A DNA stretch of 5,592 nt from Acidobacteriota bacterium. Its GTDB lineage: Bacteria; Acidobacteriota; Polarisedimenticolia; J045. Each line of letters begins with the position of its first letter. Position 1 is the first letter of the stretch. The translations under genes and the position numbers were made by a program. This document shows, piece after piece, positions 1-4,884 of the stretch. Under the pieces are notes generated by a model. It was not told the origin of the DNA. It saw only the letters and a program-made list of their open reading frames with translations, and searched no databases. The DNA lies in NCBI GenBank assembly GCA_020350085.1, contig CP070706.1, forward strand, positions 518,335 to 523,926. Direction: 5' to 3'.

Positions 1-119
1 ATCTGCCGAAGGTCCAGGTGCTTCCAGCTGCGGCGCTGAACGTGCGAGGCGTGCTCGCGCGCAAACACCTGATCATGACCGAGGCGGCCGTGCGCGCTGT
101 CGTAGATCGGCTGGGCTAG
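1..119 (+). CDS. rplD: 50S ribosomal protein L4 (uL4), 3' end only
   Basis: Only the last 38 codons and a TAG stop (117-119) lie in the window; the first two bases belong to the preceding codon. The translated tail runs from LPKVQV through LNVRGVLARKHLIMT to a helix ending in DRLG. This matches the C-terminal end of L4, where a strand with a V.(G)(L/V)(L/A) core is followed by a short K.L(I/V)(M/L)T segment and a closing helix. L4 binds 23S rRNA and sends a loop into the exit tunnel; in E. coli it also represses its own operon, but the loop and the leader target lie outside this window. The position directly upstream of rplW is the standard S10-operon order and supports the call. The fragment is short, so the identification rests on tail pattern plus context. 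Confidence 0.93.
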   Translation, partial: LPKVQVLPAAALNVRGVLARKHLIMTEAAVRAVVDRLG

Positions 120-127
120 GTGAACCG

Positions 128-418
128 ATGAGGAATCCAAGAGAGGTCATCTGGCGACCTTTGATCACGGAGAAGAGCACGATCGAGCGCGAAGTCTCGA
201 ACGTGGTGACCTTTGCCGTTTCACCCGCCGCCAACAAGATCGAGATCAAGGAAGCCGTCGAGACCCTCTTCGACGTCCGGGTCACCGATGTCCGCACCAG
301 CCGCGTCCGAGGTAAGAAGCGGCGCGTCGGGAAGCACGTCGGCCGCAAACCGTCGTGGAAGAAGGCTCGTGTGCACCTCGCCGAAGGCGAGAACATCGAG
401 TTCTTCGAAGGGGTCTAG
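128..418 (+). CDS. rplW: 50S ribosomal protein L23 (uL23)
   Basis: This 96-residue protein has the usual bacterial L23 length. The N-terminal signature VIWRPLITEKST (residues 7-18) is clear; E15 aligns with E. coli Glu18, the docking residue for trigger factor and also used by SRP at the tunnel exit. The middle carries the K.EIK.AVE.LF.V.V motif (about residues 37-52), then the basic rRNA-binding loop GKKRRVGKHVGRKPSWKKA, and the tail ends in an EG..IEFFEG strand. L23 binds domain III of 23S rRNA beside the polypeptide exit. The ATG at 128 is chosen because AGGTGA at 118-123 sits 4 nt upstream and overlaps the rplD stop. The gap to rplD is 8 nt and the gap to rplB is 2 nt, so it is co-translated with both. 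Confidence 0.98.
   Translation: MRNPREVIWRPLITEKSTIEREVSNVVTFAVSPAANKIEIKEAVETLFDVRVTDVRTSRVRGKKRRVGKHVGRKPSWKKARVHLAEGENIEFFEGV
408..413 (+). promoter_or_regulatory. Ribosome binding site for rplB (decides the GTG start)
   Basis: AAGGGG lies 7 nt before the GTG at 421 and falls within the last codons of rplW. It favours this GTG over the in-frame ATG at 355, which lies deep inside rplW. Confidence 0.7.
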
Positions 419-420
419 CC

Positions 421-1248
421 GTGCCGATTCGGAAGTACAAGCCCACATCGCCCGGCCGGCGCGGCATGATGGTCCAGGAGTTCTCCGAGATCACTCGCGA
501 CAAGCCGGAGCGCTCGCTGGTCTCTTCGCTGAAGAGGAGCGGGGGGCGAAACAACCAAGGCCGCACGACGACCTACCACCGGGGAGGAGGGCACAAGCGC
601 CGGTATCGCGAGATCGACTTCAAGCGCGGCAAGTGGAACATCCCGGCGCGGGTCGCGACGATCGAGTACGACCCCAACCGCAGCGCGCGGATCGCGTTGC
701 TGCACTACGTGGACGGCGAGAAGAGATACATTCTGGCACCGGTTGGGCTGTCTGTCGGCGATCTCGTCACCACGAGCGAGCAAGCCGAAATCCACCCGGG
801 AAACACCCTTCCGTTGCGCTCGATCCCGCTCGGGACCGTGCTGCACAACATCGAGCTGAAGCCCGGCAAGGGAGGTCAGCTCGCGCGCTCGGCCGGGGCG
901 GCTGTTCAGCTGATGGCGCGCGAGGGGAAGTACGCGCAGCTCAAGCTTCCATCGGGCGAGACGCGCAGCGTGTTGGCTGAATGCCTGGCGACGATTGGGC
1001 AGGTCGGGAACCTCGATCATGAGAACGCATCGCTCGGAAAGGCGGGTCGCGCGCGCTGGCTCGGCCGCCGTCCCAACGTGCGGGGCGTCGCGATGAATCC
1101 CGTCGACCACCCCCATGGAGGCGGCGAGGGTCGGACCTCGGGCGGGCGGCATCCCGTCACTCCGTGGGGCGTGCCCACGAAGGGCCACAAGACGCGGAAG
1201 AACCGCAAGACAGACAAGTACATCATCCGGCGCAGGAAGAGGAAGTAG
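421..1248 (+). CDS. rplB: 50S ribosomal protein L2 (uL2)
   Basis: This 275-residue protein matches full-length bacterial L2. It opens with PIRKYKPTSPGRR, followed by the GRNNQGR..TYHRGGGHKR motif (about residues 41-60), the OB-fold and SH3-like RNA-binding domains, and the highly conserved C-terminal block. That block includes MNPVDHPHGGGEGR starting at M225, with H230 and H232 in the region of the E. coli histidine important for peptidyl transfer, then HPVTPWGVPTKG and a very basic tail ending RRRKRK. L2 contacts 23S rRNA near the peptidyl-transferase centre and bridges the subunits. The start is GTG at 421: it places the family start PIRKY at residue 2 and has AAGGGG at 408-413. An in-frame ATG at 355 would add 22 non-homologous residues inside rplW. 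The stop directly abuts rpsS. Confidence 0.98.
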   Translation: MPIRKYKPTSPGRRGMMVQEFSEITRDKPERSLVSSLKRSGGRNNQGRTTTYHRGGGHKRRYREIDFKRGKWNIPARVATIEYDPNRSARIALLHYVDGEKRYILAPVGLSVGDLVTTSEQAEIHPGNTLPLRSIPLGTVLHNIELKPGKGGQLARSAGAAVQLMAREGKYAQLKLPSGETRSVLAECLATIGQVGNLDHENASLGKAGRARWLGRRPNVRGVAMNPVDHPHGGGEGRTSGGRHPVTPWGVPTKGHKTRKNRKTDKYIIRRRKRK

Positions 1249-1527
1249 ATGGCACGGTCGCTCAAGAAGGGCCCGTTCGTCGAGCCCTCGCTGATGAAGA
1301 AGATCGACCGCATGAATGCGTCCGGCGAGAAGCGCATCGTTCGAACCTGGTCCCGGCGTTCGATGGTCGTGACCGAGATGGTGGGCCACACGCTTCACGT
1401 CCACAACGGGAAGCTCTTCATGCCGGTGTTCGTCTCGGAGAACATGGTGGGCCACCGTATCGGCGAATTCGCCCCGACGAGGCGGCAGACCATGCACGCG
1501 GCGGACCGCAAGCTGCGGCAGAAGTGA
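1249..1527 (+). CDS. rpsS: 30S ribosomal protein S19 (uS19)
   Basis: This 92-residue protein has normal S19 length. It begins with the diagnostic RSLKKGPFV, continues with TWSRRS and VGHTLHVHNGK (about residues 46-56), then PVFVSENMVGH and GEFAPTR (residues 72-78). S19 sits in the 30S head, binds 16S rRNA next to S13 and contacts tRNA and the 23S subunit bridge. The tail departs from the usual pattern: after FAPTR most S19 proteins read roughly TFRGH, whereas here residues 79-83 read RQTMH, keeping the histidine but not the F.G. The ATG follows the rplB TAG with no gap, and purine-rich AGAGGA at 1238-1243 gives a Shine-Dalgarno site inside the rplB tail, so translation is probably coupled to rplB. 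Confidence 0.98.
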   Translation: MARSLKKGPFVEPSLMKKIDRMNASGEKRIVRTWSRRSMVVTEMVGHTLHVHNGKLFMPVFVSENMVGHRIGEFAPTRRQTMHAADRKLRQK

Positions 1528-1532
1528 CGATC

Positions 1533-1880
1533 ATGGAGGTTCGCGCCATCCTCAGGAATGTACGCATCTCGCCGCGCCGCGGTCGGCAGGTAGCTGATCT
1601 CGTCCGCCGGCGATCCTGCGGAGAGGCGCTGACCGTGCTGCAGGGAAGCCCGCGGAGGGCTGCCCGAGCACTCGAGAAGCTCATCCGCTCGGCGCTGGCG
1701 AACGCCGAGGAGCGAAACGCGCGCAGCGATGCTGGAATCGATCTGGACAACCTCTACATCAAGACGGTCACGGTGGACGAAGGCACCCGAATGTGGCGCA
1801 CCCGGCCGCGCGCCTATGGCCGCGCGGCGTGGATCAATAAGGGCATGAGCCACATCACCGTGGTCCTGGACGAGCGTTAG
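1533..1880 (+). CDS. rplV: 50S ribosomal protein L22 (uL22)
   Basis: This 115-residue protein has standard length. RNVRISPRRGRQVADLVR (residues 8-25) is the N-terminal signature, the central helix includes KLIRSALANAE (about residues 49-59), and the last third holds VDEG (81-84), RPRAYGRA (91-98) and SHITVVLDE (106-114). L22 binds all domains of 23S rRNA and extends a beta-hairpin that lines the exit tunnel opposite L4. The hairpin aligns without gaps to E. coli but carries substitutions (see findings): M87-W88-R89 sits where E. coli has Met82-Lys83-Arg84, and W100, N102, G104 and M105 are also unusual. ATG 1533 is preferred because L22 proteins start just before the A(I/V)(L/A)R.VR segment. 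An in-frame GTG at 1524, overlapping the rpsS stop as GTGA, would add three residues and cannot be excluded. Neither start has a strong Shine-Dalgarno site. Confidence 0.97.
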   Translation: MEVRAILRNVRISPRRGRQVADLVRRRSCGEALTVLQGSPRRAARALEKLIRSALANAEERNARSDAGIDLDNLYIKTVTVDEGTRMWRTRPRAYGRAAWINKGMSHITVVLDER

Positions 1881-1883
1881 GAG
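1879..1883 (+). promoter_or_regulatory. Ribosome binding site for rpsC (decides the GTG start)
   Basis: AGGAG overlaps the rplV TAG stop and lies 5 nt before the GTG at 1889, supporting that start and coupling to rplV. Confidence 0.75.
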
Positions 1884-1888
1884 TCACC

Positions 1889-2566
1889 GTGGGGCAGAAG
1901 GTTCATCCATACGGGTTTCGACTTGGGATCATCAACGGCTGGCAGTCGAGCTGGTTCGCTCAGCGCAACTATGCCGAGATGCTCCACGAGGACCTCCGGA
2001 TCCGAAATCACATCAAGAAGAAGCTATACCATGCCGGTATCAGCCGCATCATCGTCGAGCGGCGAGCCGACAAGATGTCCGTAAACATCCATACCGCGCG
2101 GCCGGGCATCCTGATCGGCAAGCGAGGCGCCGAGGTGGAGGCGCTGCGCAAGGAGCTGGCTGAGTTCACCTCGAACGAGGTCTTCATCAACATCCGCGAG
2201 ATCCGGAAGGCAGAGCTCGATGCGCAGCTGATCGCAGAGAACGTCGCCCTCCAGCTCGAGCGGCGCGTGGCGTTTCGCCGGGCCATGAAGAAGGCGCTCG
2301 GCTCTGCGATGAAGTTCGGGGCGCAAGGCGTGAAGATCCGCTGTGCGGGACGTCTGGGGGGCTCGGAGATGTCGCGCAACGAGCAGTACCGCGAGGGCCG
2401 GGTGCCGCTGCACACGCTGCGCGCGGGAATCGACTTCGGGGTCGCACAGGCCAAGACGACCTACGGGGTGATCGGCGTCAAGGCATGGGTCTTCACGGGC
2501 TACGTACCGGATAGCGAGATCCAGCAGCAGCGACTCGGACAGACCGCGGAGCCGGTGGGGACGTAG
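1889..2566 (+). CDS. rpsC: 30S ribosomal protein S3 (uS3)
   Basis: This 225-residue protein matches bacterial S3. The N-terminus GQKVHPYGFRLGI is diagnostic, and W18..SWFA continues the family pattern. The KH domain carries its GxxG loop as GKRG within PGILIGKRG (residues 72-80). The C-terminal domain has GRLGGSEMSR and REGRVPLHTLRAGIDFG. R130, R131 and K134 occupy the positions of E. coli R131, R132 and K135, which support mRNA unwinding at the entry channel. S3 sits on the solvent side of the 30S head beside S10 and S14. The GTG at 1889 is chosen because it places the conserved GQKVHP at residue 2 and is preceded 5 nt upstream by AGGAG (1879-1883), which overlaps the rplV stop. The gap to rplV is 8 nt. 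Confidence 0.98.
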   Translation: MGQKVHPYGFRLGIINGWQSSWFAQRNYAEMLHEDLRIRNHIKKKLYHAGISRIIVERRADKMSVNIHTARPGILIGKRGAEVEALRKELAEFTSNEVFINIREIRKAELDAQLIAENVALQLERRVAFRRAMKKALGSAMKFGAQGVKIRCAGRLGGSEMSRNEQYREGRVPLHTLRAGIDFGVAQAKTTYGVIGVKAWVFTGYVPDSEIQQQRLGQTAEPVGT

Positions 2567-2579
2567 AGGGGCGACGGGA

Positions 2580-2993
2580 ATGCTGCAGCCCAAGCGGACG
2601 AAGTATCGCAAGGTCCAGCGCGGACGAATGAAGGGCAAGGCCCAGCGCGGTTCCACGCTGGCGTTCGGTGACTATGGCCTCCAGGCGACGGACCGCGGCC
2701 AGGTGACGGCTCGACAGATCGAGGCGGCGCGGATCGCGATGACGCGCCACGCGAAGCGCGGCGGGAAGGTTTGGATCCGCGTCTTCCCCGACAAGCCGCG
2801 GACGAAGCGACCGCCGGAAACCAGAATGGGCAAGGGTAAGGGCAACCCCGAGTTCTGGGTCGCCATCGTGAAGCCGGGCCGGATGCTCTACGAAATGGAG
2901 GGGGTAGCCGCTCCGGTGGCCCGAGAGGCGCTGCGCCTCGCCGCTCACAAGCTTCCGATCTCGACTCGAATCGTGGAGCGCATGGAAGGATGA
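2580..2993 (+). CDS. rplP: 50S ribosomal protein L16 (uL16)
   Basis: This 137-residue protein has normal L16 length. MLQPKRTKYRK opens it, followed by GRMKG, FGDYGLQA (residues 29-36), the AARIAMTRH helix, and FPDKP. Next comes the loop ETRMGKGKG (residues 80-88) that reaches toward the aminoacyl-tRNA. R82 corresponds to E. coli Arg81, which is hydroxylated by the oxygenase YcfD in some bacteria; no such enzyme is visible here. VKPGRMLYEM, EALRLAAHKLP and a basic end complete the fold. L16 organises the A-site region of the 50S subunit and joins late in assembly. The ATG at 2580 has GAGGGG at 2566-2571, 8 nt upstream. The 13-nt gap after rpsC is the largest in the window, and the stop overlaps rpmC as ATGA. 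Confidence 0.98.
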   Translation: MLQPKRTKYRKVQRGRMKGKAQRGSTLAFGDYGLQATDRGQVTARQIEAARIAMTRHAKRGGKVWIRVFPDKPRTKRPPETRMGKGKGNPEFWVAIVKPGRMLYEMEGVAAPVAREALRLAAHKLPISTRIVERMEG

Positions 2994-3184
2994 AGGCACG
3001 AGATCTGCGCCAGCTCACCAACGAAGAGCTCGACGCCAAGGTACGAGAGATGCGGGACGCGGTCTTCAACGTGAAGATCAAGCACGCCACCGGTCAGCTC
3101 GACAACACCTCGAGCCTCAAGATCAGACGGCGTGAACTGGCTCGTGCGCTCACGCTGCAGGCCGAGAGGAGGCAAAGAGCGTGA
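2990..3184 (+). CDS. rpmC: 50S ribosomal protein L29 (uL29)
   Basis: This 64-residue protein is a typical two-helix L29. The start MKARDLRQLTNEEL matches the family MKA.ELR.LS.EEL, and VFNVKIKHATGQLDNTSSLKI.R.ELAR follows the conserved LRFQ.A.GQLENT..(I/L)...R..IAR pattern around residues 26-52. L29 lies at the tunnel exit next to L23 and helps form the docking platform for nascent-chain factors. Its ATG overlaps the rplP stop (ATGA, 2990-2993). The ribosome binding site is modest: GGAG at 2975-2978 is 11 nt away, so re-initiation after rplP is likely. The stop overlaps the next gene as GTGA. Confidence 0.97.
   Translation: MKARDLRQLTNEELDAKVREMRDAVFNVKIKHATGQLDNTSSLKIRRRELARALTLQAERRQRA
3167..3172 (+). 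promoter_or_regulatory. Strong ribosome binding site for rpsQ (decides the GTG start)
   Basis: AGGAGG is a perfect core Shine-Dalgarno match, 8 nt before the GTG at 3181 and inside the end of rpmC. No in-frame ATG exists before the conserved region, so this site fixes the start. Confidence 0.85.
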
Positions 3185-3429
3185 GTGAACGAGGGCTGGC
3201 GAAGACGCGCGTCGGGACGGTGATTCGCGACAAGATGGACAAGACCGTCGTCGTCGAGATCTCGCGCACCGTGCTGCATCCGCTTTACAAGAAATACCTG
3301 GTCAGGCGGAAGAGCTATCTGGTCCACGACGAGGAGAACGCCTGCCGCGTCGGAGACAAGGTGCGAATCGCCGAGACACGGCCGCTCTCGAAGCGAAAAC
3401 GCTGGCGGGTCCGGGAGAAGCTCAGGTGA
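3181..3429 (+). CDS. rpsQ: 30S ribosomal protein S17 (uS17)
   Basis: This 82-residue protein has normal S17 length. The OB-fold signature is clear: VGTVIRDKMDKTVVVEI (residues 11-27), HPLYKKYLVRRKSYLVHDE (residues 33-51), then GDKVRIAETRPLSKRKRWRV (residues 58-77). S17 is a primary binder of the 5' domain of 16S rRNA in the 30S body and is needed early in assembly. The GTG start overlaps the rpmC stop by 4 nt (GTGA) and has the strongest Shine-Dalgarno site of the genes seen here. Its own stop overlaps rplN by the same GTGA arrangement. In E. coli this gene ends the S10 operon, but here there is no break after it. Confidence 0.98.
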   Translation: MSERGLAKTRVGTVIRDKMDKTVVVEISRTVLHPLYKKYLVRRKSYLVHDEENACRVGDKVRIAETRPLSKRKRWRVREKLR

Positions 3430-3794
3430 TCCAGGCAGAATCGGTGCTGCAGGTGGCCGACAACTCCGGCGCGCGACGGGTTGCCTGCGTGAAGGTCCTC
3501 GGCGGTACGCGGCGTCGCTACGCTTCGGTGGGGGACATCATCGTCGTTTCCGTAAAGGACGCGCTGCCCAACAGTCGCGTCAAGAAGAAGCAGCTCCACC
3601 GCGCGGTGGTGGTGCGCACGAAGAAGGAGATCGGTCGGTCCGACGGCTCCTACATCCGCTTCGACGACAACTCCGTCGTACTCATCGACCCGAACAAGGA
3701 ACCGATTGGGACCCGCATCTTCGGCCCGGTTGCGCGAGAGCTGCGAGCGAAGCGCTTCATGAAGATCGTATCGCTCGCACCCGAGGTGCTCTGA
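3426..3794 (+). CDS. rplN: 50S ribosomal protein L14 (uL14)
   Basis: This 122-residue protein matches bacterial L14, which is almost always about 122 residues. It shows IQ.ES.LQVADNSGARRVACVKVLGG (residues 2-27), GDIIVVSVKDA (about residues 37-47), the basic VKKKQLHRAVVVRTKKE, then FDDNSVVLID and GTRIFGPVARELR (residues 96-108). L14 forms part of the subunit interface, contacting 16S helix 14, and is the docking site of the silencing factor RsfS. The GTG at 3426 places IQ at residues 2-3, as in the family, with GGGAG at 3413-3417 lying 8 nt upstream. It overlaps the rpsQ stop (GTGA), so it is coupled to the S10 part rather than starting a separate operon. The stop shares one base with rplX (TGATG). 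Confidence 0.98.
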   Translation: MIQAESVLQVADNSGARRVACVKVLGGTRRRYASVGDIIVVSVKDALPNSRVKKKQLHRAVVVRTKKEIGRSDGSYIRFDDNSVVLIDPNKEPIGTRIFGPVARELRAKRFMKIVSLAPEVL

Positions 3795-4105
3795 TGGCAC
3801 AGAGGATACGCAAGGGGGACACCGTCGAGGTGCTGACGGGCAGGAACAAGGGTGCGCGCGGCGCCGTTCTCAGCGTCGATCGGGCTCGCAACCGGGTCCT
3901 CGTCGAGCGGATCAACCTCGTGAAGAAGCACCAGAAGCCGTCGTCTCAGTATCGGTCGGGCGGCATCATCGAGAAGGAACTGCCGATCCACATCTCGAAT
4001 GTCGCCCTCGTGCACAACGGTGAGCGCACCCGCGTGGGATTCCGCGTCGTGGACGGAAGGAAGGTGCGCTGGAGCAAGAAGCAGAACGAGGCAATCGATG
4101 GCTGA
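3794..4105 (+). CDS. rplX: 50S ribosomal protein L24 (uL24)
   Basis: This 103-residue protein has typical length. The KOW motif is at residues 6-32, with IRKGDTVEVLTGRNKGARG then VLSVDRARNRVLVE. INLVKKHQKP (about residues 40-49) and GGIIEKELPIHISNVAL (about residues 56-72) are the next conserved blocks, and the tail has RVGFRVVDGRKVRWSKK. L24 starts 50S assembly by binding the 5' end of 23S rRNA and lies near the tunnel exit. The ATG at 3794 overlaps the rplN stop by one base (TGATG) and has GAGGTG at 3783-3788, 5 nt away. The 3' end overlaps rplE by 8 nt, unlike E. coli where the genes are separated. Confidence 0.98.
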   Translation: MAQRIRKGDTVEVLTGRNKGARGAVLSVDRARNRVLVERINLVKKHQKPSSQYRSGGIIEKELPIHISNVALVHNGERTRVGFRVVDGRKVRWSKKQNEAIDG

Positions 4106-4658
4106 AGCCCCGGCGGTTCCAAGGCTTCTCGATCGCTATCGGAGCGAGATCGCTCCGAAGCTGGCGGAGCGGTTCGCCTACCGCAACGTCATGCAGATTC
4201 CACGCGTCGAGAAGGTCAGCGTCAATGTGGGACTCGGAGAGGCGCTACAGAACGCCCGACTGCTCGAGGTCGCCCAGCAGGAGCTCGCTCTGATAACGGG
4301 CCAGCGGGCCATCGTGACGAAGGCGAGAAAATCGATCGCGAACTTCCGCCTGAGAGAGGGACAGTCGATCGGCTGCTGCGTGACGCTGCGACGTAACCGC
4401 ATGTACGAGTTCCTGGATCGGCTGATCAGCGTCGCTCTTCCGCGGGTTCGGGACTTCAGAGGCCTCTCGCCGCGGGCCTTCGATGGCCGCGGCAACTACA
4501 CGCTCGGCGTTCGGGAGCAAATCATCTTTCCCGAGATCGACTACGACAAGGTAGAGCGCATGCACGGGCTGAATGTCTCGATCGTGACGACGGCAAAGAC
4601 CGACGAAGAGGGTCGTGCGCTGCTGGCCGAGCTGGGCATGCCCTTCCGTACGAGTTGA
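4098..4658 (+). CDS. rplE: 50S ribosomal protein L5 (uL5)
   Basis: This 186-residue protein is slightly longer than E. coli L5 (179) because of a short extra N-terminus (MAEAPAVP). Family blocks are LLDRYRSEI.PKL..RF.Y.NVMQIPRVEKVSVNVGLGEA (about residues 10-50), ITGQRAIVTKARKSIANFRLREGQSIG (about residues 66-92), VTLRRNRMYEFLDRLI, LPRVRDFRGL, GRGNYTLGVREQIIFPEIDYDKV, and a C-terminal LL.ELGMPF. L5 binds 5S rRNA and the P-site tRNA in the central protuberance. C93 and C94 stand where a CK pair is usual. The ATG at 4098 has GAGG at 4088-4091, 6 nt upstream, and the start overlaps rplX by 8 nt. The same frame stays open upstream to an ATG at 3999, but that stretch does not resemble L5. Confidence 0.98.
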   Translation: MAEAPAVPRLLDRYRSEIAPKLAERFAYRNVMQIPRVEKVSVNVGLGEALQNARLLEVAQQELALITGQRAIVTKARKSIANFRLREGQSIGCCVTLRRNRMYEFLDRLISVALPRVRDFRGLSPRAFDGRGNYTLGVREQIIFPEIDYDKVERMHGLNVSIVTTAKTDEEGRALLAELGMPFRTS

Positions 4659-4664
4659 TGGAAT

Positions 4665-4874
4665 ATGGCCAAACTTTCCAAGGTACAACAGCAACTGCGA
4701 CTCAGGGAACGACGTCTTGCCGGGAGGCTCCGCTTCCGGAGTCGCTACTACAACCGGTGCGCCCGCTGTGGTCGGGCGCGGGCGTACTATCGCAAGTTCG
4801 ACCTGTGTCGGATCTGCCTACGCCAACTCGCGCTCGAGGGAAAGATCCCGGGCATGACGAAGTCGAGTTGGTGA
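4665..4874 (+). CDS. rpsN: 30S ribosomal protein S14, zinc-binding (C+) type (uS14)
   Basis: This 69-residue protein carries the S14 zinc knuckle: C32-A-R-C35 and C48-R-I-C51, with GRARAYYRKFDLCRIC between and around them, and the closing IPGMTKSSW that is invariant in S14. The four cysteines should bind one zinc ion. The protein sits in the 30S head beside S3 and S10. The usual zinc type is about 61 residues (for example in Bacillus), so this one is about 8 residues longer, and the extra length lies before the first cysteine as an Arg/Gln/Leu-rich segment. It is still far shorter than the 101-residue cysteine-free type. The ATG at 4665 has only a weak nearby site (TGGA, 4659-4662), and the gap to rplE is 6 nt, so re-initiation after rplE is likely. 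Many authors use rpsZ or rpsN1 for this form. Confidence 0.96.
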   Translation: MAKLSKVQQQLRLRERRLAGRLRFRSRYYNRCARCGRARAYYRKFDLCRICLRQLALEGKIPGMTKSSW

Positions 4875-4878
4875 GGAG
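4873..4878 (+). promoter_or_regulatory. Ribosome binding site for rpsH (decides the GTG start)
   Basis: GAGGAG overlaps the last bases of the rpsN stop and lies 6 nt before the GTG at 4885, supporting that start. Confidence 0.8.
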
Positions 4879-4884
4879 CGAGGC

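Noticed and set aside
355..420. Upstream ATG giving a longer rplB product
   Set aside because: The added 22 residues are rplW sequence read in another frame, and L2 proteins begin at the PIRKY segment, which fits the GTG at 421.
213..980. A 255-codon open frame on the + strand overlapping rplW and rplB
   Set aside because: It is an out-of-frame shadow of two certain genes, with a low-complexity Arg/Ser/Pro/Ala composition typical of GC-rich DNA and no recognisable domain.
415..1497. A 360-codon open frame on the minus strand opposite rplB and rpsS
   Set aside because: It is antisense to two conserved genes. Long antisense frames are expected in GC-rich coding DNA, and the translation has no recognisable motif.
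1804..1826. GGCCGCGCG repeated at 1804 and 1818, which also could pair as a GC-rich hairpin
   Set aside because: It encodes the conserved R-P-R-A-Y-G-R-A part of L22, so the repeat follows from arginine and alanine codons. No U-run follows it, so it is not a terminator.
2567..2579. The 13-nt gap between rpsC and rplP as a possible regulatory site
   Set aside because: It is the longest intergenic space in the window, but it holds only the rplP ribosome binding region and is too short for a promoter or terminator.
3999..4097. Upstream ATG giving a longer rplE product
   Set aside because: The extension lies wholly inside rplX and looks like out-of-frame translation; the ATG at 4098 has its own Shine-Dalgarno site.
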